NCBI GenBank assembly: GCA_945897765.1
Contig: CAMDGP010000141.1
Location: 1-5,995 of the forward strand
Reading direction: 5' to 3'
Length of the DNA: 5,995 nucleotides
DNA from: Chitinophaga pinensis
GTDB taxonomy: Bacteria; Bacteroidota; Bacteroidia; Flavobacteriales_D; Crocinitomicaceae
Shown: in pieces, positions 1 through 5,995 of the stretch
How positions within the stretch are numbered: the first letter of the stretch is position 1
How the letters are laid out: each line of letters opens with the position of its first letter
Position numbers and translations under genes: made by a program
Notes under the pieces: model-generated
Databases searched by the model: none
Told to the model about the DNA's origin: nothing
The model's input: the letters and a program-made list of their open reading frames with translations, nothing else

Positions 1-1257
1 GAGGATATTAGCTTACTGCCAAATGGCACTTACTTTTTAACCGTAAAAGACGACAATAATTGTATGGCAGCGATTAGCACGACAATCGTTTCACCAACAC
101 AACTAGCAGCAACAAATGTAATCACCAATGTCAACTGTTTTGGAGAAAATAATGGAGCGATTGACCTTACAATAAATGGAGGAATTTCTCCTTACACTTA
201 CCTTTGGAACACAGGCGACACCACCCAAGACATTGATTCCTTAATTGCTGGAAATTACAGCGTTGAAGTGTTGGATTCTAACAATTGCCAAGCCATTTTT
301 AGCTTCACAGTGATTGAACCACCACTTTTAACACTAACGCTCACACAAGTAAACGTTGCTTGTTTTGGAGCAAGTACAGCTTCGATAAACCTAACCGTTT
401 CAGGCGGAACAACACCTTACAACTATTCGTGGAGCAACAATCAAATCACAGAAGATATCAGCGGTTTGCCAATCGGAACGTATGAAGTAATTGTTGTTGA
501 TCAACACAATTGTACCGACAGTATTTCCACTACGATTACTCAACCACAAGCACCAATTGCGTTGACAGAAACACACTTGGATATTTTGTGTCACGGCGCA
601 TCAACAGGAGCAATTGATGTCGAAGTAACTGGTGGAACACCGAGCACAGTATCAGGGTACACTTACAATTGGAACAATGGATTTGCATTCACAGAGGATT
701 TAATAAATATTCTATCAGGAACGTATGAAGTCATCGTTAGAGACAGCCTAAACTGTGTTGATTCGATTGAAATTACTCTAACACAACCACAAGCATCGAT
801 AGATATTCAGTATGTTGTGCAAAATGTATTGTGCTTCGGCGATTCGACAGGACACATCACCGCAACGATTTCTGGCGGAACTTCACCTTACACTTTCTTA
901 TGGAACACCAACGATTCAGTGAGTCTTTACATTGATTCATTGCCAATTGGAACTTACAACTTAACCGTTACGGACACTAATAATTGTGTGTATACAGAAA
1001 ATGTAAGTATTACCCAACCAGTCGCACCCTTATTTGCAACTTACACTGCCATTCAACCACAATGTTTTGGTTACAGCAACGGTCAATTGATTGCTAATCC
1101 AACAGGAGGCACAGCGCCTTACACCTTTGTTTGGAGCAATGGTGACACCAACCAAACCAACGATTCTATTCCAAAAGGAAACTATCAATTGACGGTGACC
1201 GATGCAAACGGCTGTAGTTTTGACACCTTGTGCGTATTGGACGAACCGCCACTTTTA
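1..1257 (+). repeat. Tandem SprB-like protein repeats (one partial, five complete)
   Basis: Unit boundaries by eye are 1-105 (partial), 106-330, 331-555, 556-798, 799-1029 and 1030-1257, giving 75, 75, 81, 77 and 76 residues for the full units. Each full unit carries a CFG or CHG motif near its start, then S/N-x-G or similar, a GG(T/I)xPY(T/N)(Y/F)xW core, a (P/L)xGxYxxxVxD turn, an N/G-C pair near the end, and closes with QPQAP, QPVAP or EPPLL. The two conserved cysteines per unit could form a disulfide in each module, which is inference. The units are alike in protein but well diverged in DNA, so this is an old array and not a recent expansion. It probably continues upstream of the window. 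Confidence 0.9.
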
Positions 1258-2040
1258 GGAGTTTCTTTTGATGCTGATATTATCGTGGGTTGTAGTCCGT
1301 TGCAGGTAATATTTACGAATACTTCTGAAACAAATAACGCGTGTCAATGGCAATTTGGAGATGGAAGCATTTACACTTCGTGCGACAGCGTTGTAAATGT
1401 TTACCAAGACGGTGGGATTTATGATGTAACCTTGACAGCGACAGACATCAACGGTTGTACGAACTTTGCGACGTATGACAATTTCATTACCATTTATCAG
1501 TCTCCGACAGCAGGGATTTTAGCGGATCCAACGTATTTATTTGCTGGAAACGACCAAACGAACATCACCAATCAGAGTGTTGGAGCTGAGTTTTACATTT
1601 GGAATATGGGCGACAACCCAGTGAATCATTACTATTTTGAGCCTGGGAATTACACGTATTCAGCCAATCTTTCGGATACGTTTTTGATTACACTAATAGC
1701 GATTTCGAGTGATAATTGTCCAGATACGGCTTACCAGCAAATCATCTTCGACAATGATCCATTTTACTATGTGCCAAATACTTTTATTCCAGATGGCGAT
1801 GGTGTAAATGATGTTTGGAATGTGGTGTTTTCTAGCCCTGAGGACGTAAAAAAGTACACGATGCAAATTTTTGACCGTTGGGGAGAATTGATTTTTGAAA
1901 CAAACAATATCTACCAAGGTTGGGACGGAACGTATAGAAATAAGCAGTGTCAAGATGGAACTTACGTATGGAAATTGACATTTTCTTGGGATGATTACCG
2001 CATTTTCCAGAGCTTAGGACACGTGAATTTGTTGAGATAA
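1..2040 (+). CDS. SprB-repeat surface protein with T9SS type B C-terminal sorting domain (5'-truncated by the window)
   Basis: This is the C-terminal 679 residues of a large secreted, adhesin-like protein. The frame is open from base 1 and already encodes the end of a repeat, so the ATG at 64 is internal and the true start lies upstream. In window residues, the order is: partial SprB-like repeat 1-35; five full repeats 36-419; PKD domain about 420-500 with a WQFGDGS core near 450; a second degenerate PKD-like segment about 501-587 (FYIWNMGDN near 531); and a gliding-motility-associated C-terminal domain 588-679. Repeats of this type occur in SprB, the mobile gliding adhesin of Flavobacterium, and in many other Bacteroidota surface proteins. 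The terminal domain predicts export by the type IX system, probably with a PorP/SprF-like partner, which is not in this window. Binding target is unknown, and a role in gliding cannot be concluded. It ends at TAA 2038-2040, convergent with pgk. Domain assignment is firm; cellular role is inference. Confidence 0.93.
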   Translation, partial: EDISLLPNGTYFLTVKDDNNCMAAISTTIVSPTQLAATNVITNVNCFGENNGAIDLTINGGISPYTYLWNTGDTTQDIDSLIAGNYSVEVLDSNNCQAIFSFTVIEPPLLTLTLTQVNVACFGASTASINLTVSGGTTPYNYSWSNNQITEDISGLPIGTYEVIVVDQHNCTDSISTTITQPQAPIALTETHLDILCHGASTGAIDVEVTGGTPSTVSGYTYNWNNGFAFTEDLINILSGTYEVIVRDSLNCVDSIEITLTQPQASIDIQYVVQNVLCFGDSTGHITATISGGTSPYTFLWNTNDSVSLYIDSLPIGTYNLTVTDTNNCVYTENVSITQPVAPLFATYTAIQPQCFGYSNGQLIANPTGGTAPYTFVWSNGDTNQTNDSIPKGNYQLTVTDANGCSFDTLCVLDEPPLLGVSFDADIIVGCSPLQVIFTNTSETNNACQWQFGDGSIYTSCDSVVNVYQDGGIYDVTLTATDINGCTNFATYDNFITIYQSPTAGILADPTYLFAGNDQTNITNQSVGAEFYIWNMGDNPVNHYYFEPGNYTYSANLSDTFLITLIAISSDNCPDTAYQQIIFDNDPFYYVPNTFIPDGDGVNDVWNVVFSSPEDVKKYTMQIFDRWGELIFETNNIYQGWDGTYRNKQCQDGTYVWKLTFSWDDYRIFQSLGHVNLLR
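1762..2037 (+). other. Gliding-motility-associated / T9SS type B C-terminal domain
   Basis: The last 92 residues begin with the signature VPNTFIPDGDGVNDVW, followed by YTMQIFDRWGELIFE, GWDGTY, then DGTYVWKLTF, and close with GHVNLLR. This matches the conserved plan of the CHU_C / gliding-motility C-terminal family (PNxFxPxxDGxND; xIFDRWGxxIF; GWDG; DGTYxW). In characterised Flavobacterium proteins such as SprB this kind of domain directs export through the type IX secretion system and depends on SprF-like proteins. All the expected blocks are present, so the signal looks intact. Confidence 0.92.
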
Positions 2041-2114
2041 CTGAATGATTGCGAATTAAAGAATTGCGGATTGGATTTAATTTGTAATTTGCAATTTGTA
2101 ATCTTAATTACTTT
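2041..2114. other. AT-rich spacer between convergent genes, with short direct repeats
   Basis: This 74-bp stretch lies between the stop of the adhesin gene (+) and the stop of pgk (-), so transcription from both sides should end here. It contains a perfect 10-bp direct repeat, aatttgtaat at 2079-2088 and again at 2093-2102, plus related GAATT/AATTGC words (2052-2056, 2061-2067, 2091-2096). A possible 6-bp stem pairs aattgc (2062-2067) with gcaatt (2091-2096), but its 23-nt loop makes it weak. I see no convincing GC-rich intrinsic terminator and no gene. Confidence 0.5.
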
Positions 2115-3308
2115 TTAATCAAAAATCGCTTTAATTCCAGGAAGTTCTTTTCCTTCAAAATATTCCAAAAGAGCACCACCACCAGTACTGACATGACTTA
2201 CAGCATCTGCGAAACCAAATTTTTGAACTGCCGCAGCACTGTCACCACCACCAATTAAACTATAAGCTCCAGCTTTTGTAGCTTTGGCAACTGCTTCTGC
2301 AATTGTGCGAGTACCGTTAGCAAATGCTTCCATTTCAAAAACCCCCATTGGTCCATTCCAAAGAATTGTTTTGCTATTCATTACCACTTCTTTAAAAATT
2401 GAAGCCGCTTCTGTTCCAATATCTAAGCCCATCCAACCTGATGGAATTGTATTACTTTCTGCATTTTCAGTGGTTGCATCAGGAGCAAATTTATCTGCAA
2501 TTGTAGAATCAACAGGTAGATAAATATTTACACCTTTTACTTTAGCCTTTTCTAATATTTCAAGACACGTTTCAAATCTTTCTTCTTCACATAAAGAATT
2601 TCCGATTTCTCCGCCCTGTGCCTTGAAAAATGTATAAGCCATTCCACCGCCAATGATGATATTATCGGCAACGTTTAATAAATTTTCAACGATTAAAACT
2701 TTATCTGAAACTTTTGCACCACCAACGATTGCTGTAAAAGGTCTTTCAGTTTTTTCCATTACTTTACGCGCACTTTCAATTTCTGCATCCATTAAAAAAC
2801 CAGCCATTTTATCATTTGGAAAAAAGGTTGCAATTTGGGTTGTACTTGCATGTGCACGGTGAGCTGTTCCAAAAGCATCATTAACATAACAATCACCTAA
2901 AGCAGCTAACTTACCAGCAAATTCCATATCGCCTTTCGTTTCTTCTTTATAGAATCTAACGTTTTCTAAAACTAAAATTTCGCCAGCTTTTAAGTATTTA
3001 CTTTTTTCAATTGCTTCCTCACCAATACAATCGTTAGCAAAAAGCACATTTGTTCCAACCAATTCTGCAATTCGCGCACTAATATGACGTAAAGAAAATT
3101 TATCCTCTGGTCCTTCTTTTGGTCTGCCTAAATGCGACATTACAATTAGACTTCCTCCACCTTGTAGGATATGAAGCATTGTTGGAAGAGCTGCACGAAT
3201 TCGTTTATCGTCTGTAATTGCAAGCGTTTCTTTATCTAAGGGAACATTAAAGTCCACACGGATTAATACTTTTTTACCGTTAAAGTCGTAGGATTTGAAG
3301 TCTGTCAT
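2115..3308 (-). CDS. pgk: Phosphoglycerate kinase
   Basis: Pgk is the cytosolic glycolytic enzyme that transfers the acyl phosphate of 1,3-bisphosphoglycerate to ADP, giving 3-phosphoglycerate and ATP, and runs in reverse in gluconeogenesis. The protein is a complete 397 residues, normal for bacterial Pgk. Visible family motifs in order are RVDFNVP at 17-23, a substrate-binding arginine at 36, HLGRP at 59-63, LENVRF, the NDAFGTAHRAHAS block, GGAKVSDK, GGGMAYTFFKAQG, WNGPMGVFE, and the nucleotide-binding GGGDSAAA and STGGGA loops. No key residue appears missing. I chose the ATG at 3306-3308 because the family begins close before the RVDFNVP motif. The frame extends to a TTG at 3351-3353, but that adds 15 residues unlike the family and overlaps the promoter candidate. 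The gene is single, convergent with the adhesin gene and divergent from the aminopeptidase gene. There is no Shine-Dalgarno sequence, and the leader is A/T-rich. Confidence 0.98.
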   Translation of the reverse strand: MTDFKSYDFNGKKVLIRVDFNVPLDKETLAITDDKRIRAALPTMLHILQGGGSLIVMSHLGRPKEGPEDKFSLRHISARIAELVGTNVLFANDCIGEEAIEKSKYLKAGEILVLENVRFYKEETKGDMEFAGKLAALGDCYVNDAFGTAHRAHASTTQIATFFPNDKMAGFLMDAEIESARKVMEKTERPFTAIVGGAKVSDKVLIVENLLNVADNIIIGGGMAYTFFKAQGGEIGNSLCEEERFETCLEILEKAKVKGVNIYLPVDSTIADKFAPDATTENAESNTIPSGWMGLDIGTEAASIFKEVVMNSKTILWNGPMGVFEMEAFANGTRTIAEAVAKATKAGAYSLIGGGDSAAAVQKFGFADAVSHVSTGGGALLEYFEGKELPGIKAIFD

Positions 3309-3323
3309 TCGATTAATTTTCGG

Positions 3324-3353
3324 CAAAACTAACGAAACCTTTCTAAATATCAA
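3324..3353 (-). promoter_or_regulatory. Candidate pgk promoter (Bacteroidota type)
   Basis: Read on the minus strand, TTG (3353-3351) is followed after exactly 19 bases by TAGTTTTG (3331-3324), a full match to the Bacteroidota -7 consensus TAnnTTTG with an acceptable -33 TTG. The box ends 15 bases before the pgk ATG, so the predicted leader would be only about ten bases. This also argues against translation starting at the upstream TTG, because that codon is the -33 element itself. The match was found by eye; no transcript data support it. Confidence 0.65.
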
Positions 3354-3376
3354 TTCTACTTTTTGGTCAAATTAAC

Positions 3377-3406
3377 TTGCTAAATGAAATAATTTCAGCA
3401 GTTTTG
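3377..3406 (+). promoter_or_regulatory. Candidate promoter of the M1 aminopeptidase gene (Bacteroidota type)
   Basis: TTG at 3377-3379 is followed after 19 bases by CAGTTTTG at 3399-3406. This differs from the TAnnTTTG -7 consensus only in the first base (C for T). The box ends 16 bases before the ATG at 3423, so a leader of roughly ten bases is expected. The sequence just before the ATG is A-rich (ctgaaaa) and has no Shine-Dalgarno motif, as is usual in Flavobacteriia. Spacing and geometry mirror the pgk promoter on the other strand, which raises confidence in both. Confidence 0.55.
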
Positions 3407-3422
3407 TGTAAAATACTGAAAA

Positions 3423-5995
3423 ATGAATAAAATCGTGTACGCACTATTTTTTGTGCTTGTCTTGTTAAGCTGTAAATCTGATAAAACAGTGGCTGAAGAG
3501 TTTCCTATCGAAGGGGAATATATTGGTGAAGAAAATTACGAGGGAGAAGAATATATAGGTGATGAAAATGAACCTTATGCTGAAGAAGGTGACTATTATG
3601 GAGAAGAACCGAAAGTAAGAGGTATTTATAACCCTTCAAGAACACTTTTAACAGACTTGATTCACACGAAATTGGAGGTAAATTTTGATTGGAAAAAATC
3701 AAGAATGAATGGTAAAGCAACAATTAGTGCAAAACAACATTTTTATGCTTCAGATAGCTTGATTTTGGATGCTAAAGGAATGGATATAAATAAAGTAGTG
3801 TTGAATGGTAAAACTCTAACATATACTTACATTGATTCTTTGAAATTGAGAATTAAATTAGATAAAGTATATTCTCGTGATGAGAAATTCACAGTTGTAA
3901 TAGATTACGTTTCTAAACCGGACGAACGTACAACTAGCGGAAGTGCTGCGATTACTTCAGATAAAGGGTTGTATTTCATTAATCCAAAAGGAGAAGTAAA
4001 AGGTAAAATGCCACAAATTTGGACACAAGGAGAAACTGAAGCAAATTCAGTTTGGTTTCCAACTGTAGATGCACCAAATGCAAAATCAACACAAGAAATG
4101 TTGATTACAGTTGAAGATAAATTCTTGACCCTTTCTAACGGAAAAATGATTGCTTCAGTAAAAAATACAAATGGAACAAGAACCGATCATTGGAAACAAG
4201 ATTTACCACATTCAACCTATTTATTTATGATGGCAGTTGGTGAGTTTAAAGTTGTAAAAGATGTTTATACTCGTCCTGATGGAACAAAAATGGATGTAAA
4301 TTATTATGTTGAACCAGAATTTGAAGGTAATGCAAAAGCTATTTTTGGTGAAACGCCAGCCATGATTAAGTTTTTCTCTCAAAAATTAGGAGTTGAATTC
4401 CCTTGGGATAAATACAGTCAAATTGTTGTTAGAGATTACGTTTCTGGAGCAATGGAAAACACGGGAGCTGTAATTTTTGGTGATTATGTTTATAAAACTG
4501 ATGGCGAATTAATTGATGATAATGATCAATCAACAATTGCACATGAATTGTTTCATCATTGGTTTGGAGATTTGGTAACTTGCGAATCATGGGCTAACCT
4601 ACCATTGAATGAATCTTTTGCAAATTATTCTCAGTATTTATGGGATGAGAATAGATATGGTATCGACGAAGCTGATTATCAAGCAGAAAAAGAAGCAAGT
4701 GGTTATTTCAATAACGGTATGCAGCAAGGTTATCATAATTTAATTTGGTTTGAGCATTCTGATAAAGAAGATATGTTTGATGGTCACTCCTATAATAAAG
4801 GAGGTCGTATTTTACACATGTTGAGAAATTACTTGGGTGATGAAGCATTTTTCAAAGGCTTAAATAACTATCTAACAACAAACAAGTATAAAGCAGCTGA
4901 AGTTCATAATTTACGAATGGCTTTTGAAGAAGTAAGTGGAGAAGATTTAAACTGGTTTTTTGATCAATGGTTTTTAAGCAAAGGGCATCCAATAGTTTTT
5001 ACAACTCAATCAATTAATACTGAAACTAAAACAGTTACTATTTCGACAAAACAAAAACAAACGACTGAAGATTTTCCAATTTATAAGTTACCTGTGACAT
5101 TTGCTATTTGGGATTCTAATGGCAAAAGATCTGAAAAAGTAGTTATTGATAGTATCGACCAATCATTTACTTTTAGTTATTCTGGTGAGTTGAAAAATGT
5201 TTTGTTTGATGAAAATCAAGTACTTTTAGGTAAGTTTTATGAAGACAAACCTGCAAGCCAATTTGTACATCAATATTATAATTCAACACGCTATTTAGCT
5301 AGATTAACAGCTTTAAACAGAACAATGCGTGTTAAAAGCACTGAGGTTAGCAAATTAATGTACGACGCAATGAATGATCCTTTCTGGGGAATTCGTCAGG
5401 CAGCAGTTGAGAATTATGCGAAAGTAAATGAAAAATTAGAGGAGAAGTTTTTGTTGAAAATAAAAGAAATTGCTCAAAATGACATTAAATCTCAAACGCG
5501 TTCAATAGCTGTAAATAGCTTAAGCTCTTTAAATAAAGAAGAAGCAACAGTTTTCTTAAAAGAAGTTTTAGCAAGAGAAAAATCATTTTTGGTAATTTCT
5601 TCAGCTTTGCAAGCACTTATGATAGTAAATCCAGATGAAGCTTTAGCATTTGCGAGAAATATGGAGAAAGAAAATAATAAAAATACAAACGTTACAATTG
5701 CTGAAATATATAGTCAAAAAGGAGAAGCTCAGGATTACCCATTCTTTGAAAAAGTATTGAAAAACGGAACTTTAAAAGGCTACGAGGAATTGAGAGTTAT
5801 GTTTGCTTATGTAGTTTATGTAATACGAATGGATATTGATTTACAAGAGAAATCGCACAATATGTTAGTATACTTGAACGAAAATGGAAATAATTACACT
5901 AAAATGTATTTCTCTCGTGCAGTTGAATATGCGATGTCCGCGTTCTATGAAAAAGTCAACGGATTGGATGCTGAAATTGCTGATTTAGAAGCAAC
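3423..5995 (+). CDS. M1-family zinc aminopeptidase, lipoprotein (3' end beyond the window)
   Basis: This is a predicted envelope-anchored metallopeptidase that removes N-terminal amino acids from peptides. The first 857 residues are visible with no stop before the window edge. Residues 1-17 form a lipoprotein signal (MNKIVYALFFVLVLLSC), with Cys17 the predicted lipidated residue. Residues 25-62 are a strongly acidic tether. The N-terminal beta domain spans roughly 65-295 and includes QIWTQGETEANSVWFPTVD. The catalytic domain, about 300-525, has GAMEN at 342-346 (N-terminus recognition), HELFH at 374-378 and Glu397, giving zinc ligands H374, H378 and E397 in the HEXXH-x18-E pattern, catalytic E375, and the expected transition-state tyrosine Y457. 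A beta segment follows, then from about 612 a helical region resembling HEAT/ARM repeats. The start is the ATG directly before the signal peptide. All catalytic residues are present, so an active enzyme is expected; substrate and membrane face are not known. It is transcribed divergently from pgk. Confidence 0.95.
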   Translation, partial: MNKIVYALFFVLVLLSCKSDKTVAEEFPIEGEYIGEENYEGEEYIGDENEPYAEEGDYYGEEPKVRGIYNPSRTLLTDLIHTKLEVNFDWKKSRMNGKATISAKQHFYASDSLILDAKGMDINKVVLNGKTLTYTYIDSLKLRIKLDKVYSRDEKFTVVIDYVSKPDERTTSGSAAITSDKGLYFINPKGEVKGKMPQIWTQGETEANSVWFPTVDAPNAKSTQEMLITVEDKFLTLSNGKMIASVKNTNGTRTDHWKQDLPHSTYLFMMAVGEFKVVKDVYTRPDGTKMDVNYYVEPEFEGNAKAIFGETPAMIKFFSQKLGVEFPWDKYSQIVVRDYVSGAMENTGAVIFGDYVYKTDGELIDDNDQSTIAHELFHHWFGDLVTCESWANLPLNESFANYSQYLWDENRYGIDEADYQAEKEASGYFNNGMQQGYHNLIWFEHSDKEDMFDGHSYNKGGRILHMLRNYLGDEAFFKGLNNYLTTNKYKAAEVHNLRMAFEEVSGEDLNWFFDQWFLSKGHPIVFTTQSINTETKTVTISTKQKQTTEDFPIYKLPVTFAIWDSNGKRSEKVVIDSIDQSFTFSYSGELKNVLFDENQVLLGKFYEDKPASQFVHQYYNSTRYLARLTALNRTMRVKSTEVSKLMYDAMNDPFWGIRQAAVENYAKVNEKLEEKFLLKIKEIAQNDIKSQTRSIAVNSLSSLNKEEATVFLKEVLAREKSFLVISSALQALMIVNPDEALAFARNMEKENNKNTNVTIAEIYSQKGEAQDYPFFEKVLKNGTLKGYEELRVMFAYVVYVIRMDIDLQEKSHNMLVYLNENGNNYTKMYFSRAVEYAMSAFYEKVNGLDAEIADLEA
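3495..3608 (+). other. Acidic, tyrosine-rich tether after the lipobox of the M1 peptidase
   Basis: Residues 25-62 of the peptidase contain 17 Asp/Glu in 38 positions, six tyrosines, several glycines, and no Lys or Arg. The segment is internally repetitive: EYIGEEN at 32-38 and EYIGDEN at 43-49, followed by related EEGDYYGEE. It separates the lipidated Cys17 from the folded N-terminal domain. In Bacteroidota, acidic residues close behind the lipid cysteine can act as a surface-export signal, but those are short and begin at about +2 to +5. Here the immediate sequence is CKSDK, so this tether is only a possible variant. A spacer or cation-binding role is equally possible. Confidence 0.7.

Noticed and set aside
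64..66. ATG at 64 as the start of the adhesin gene.
   Set aside because: The same frame is open back to base 1 and encodes the end of an SprB-like repeat (GTYFLTVKDDNNC), so this methionine is internal.
400..1953. Minus-strand open frames at 400-594 and 1693-1953.
   Set aside because: They are shadows of the adhesin gene, whose plus-strand frame has clear repeats and a sorting domain.
2062..2096. Stem aattgc / gcaatt as an intrinsic terminator.
   Set aside because: Six AT-rich base pairs with a 23-nt loop are too weak to call a terminator.
2284..2862. Plus-strand open frames of 79 and 69 codons at 2284-2523 and 2653-2862.
   Set aside because: They lie wholly antisense to the well-supported pgk gene and their translations resemble no protein family I recognise.
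3309..3353. N-terminal extension of Pgk by 15 residues to a TTG start at 3351-3353.
   Set aside because: The extension does not resemble Pgk N-termini, the ATG at 3308 gives the standard distance to RVDFNVP, and the TTG coincides with the -33 element of the candidate promoter.
3357..3365. TACTTTTTG as an alternative -7 box for the peptidase gene.
   Set aside because: It is one base too long for TAnnTTTG and lies far upstream of the ATG; the CAGTTTTG box at 3399-3406 is better placed and has a TTG at 19 bases.
3362..3371. Small inverted repeat TTTG-GT-CAAA midway between the two promoter candidates, as a possible operator.
   Set aside because: The arms are only 4 bp and rich in A/T, so a chance match in this region is likely.
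3505..3723. Minus-strand open frame of 72 codons.
   Set aside because: It is antisense to the acidic tether and start of the M1 peptidase; its Leu/His-rich translation is what GAA/GAT-rich sense codons give on the other strand.
1..5995. A new multi-gene system (defence, biosynthetic or mobile).
   Set aside because: The three genes are a surface adhesin, a glycolytic enzyme and a peptidase in +, -, + orientation with separate promoters; no transposase, integrase, CRISPR repeats, RNA gene or linked accessory genes are visible.

Overview
The window looks like a low-GC member of the Bacteroidota, most likely Flavobacteriia. Four things support this: SprB-type adhesin repeats ending in a gliding-motility-associated type IX secretion (T9SS) C-terminal domain, start sites without Shine-Dalgarno sequences, promoter-like TTG-N19-TAnnTTTG elements of the Bacteroidota type, and a lipoprotein M1 aminopeptidase with A/T-rich codons. 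The genus cannot be fixed from this sequence; the type of adhesin would fit Flavobacteriaceae or Crocinitomicaceae.

Layout. (1) Bases 1-2040, + strand: the 3' part of a large modular surface protein. It holds one partial and five complete SprB-like repeats of about 75-81 residues, a PKD domain, a second degenerate PKD-like domain, and a type B T9SS sorting domain. The gene starts upstream of the window; the ATG at 64 is internal. (2) Bases 2041-2114: a 74-bp AT-rich spacer between convergent genes, with short direct repeats. (3) Bases 2115-3308, - strand: pgk, phosphoglycerate kinase, complete at 397 residues, with its start at the ATG at 3308. (4) Bases 3309-3422: a 114-bp divergent intergenic region with two back-to-back promoter candidates of identical spacing. 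(5) Bases 3423-5995, + strand: an M1-family zinc aminopeptidase made as a lipoprotein, with an unusual acidic, tyrosine-rich tether behind the lipidated cysteine. It runs off the right edge.

The three genes do not form an operon or an evident functional system: orientations are +, -, +. The two outer genes encode envelope or surface proteins (an adhesin-like protein and a peptidase), and the central one is a glycolytic housekeeping gene. I found no RNA gene, mobile element, CRISPR array or defence system. The most distinctive features are the acidic tether of the peptidase, the paired promoters, and the variation between adhesin repeats.
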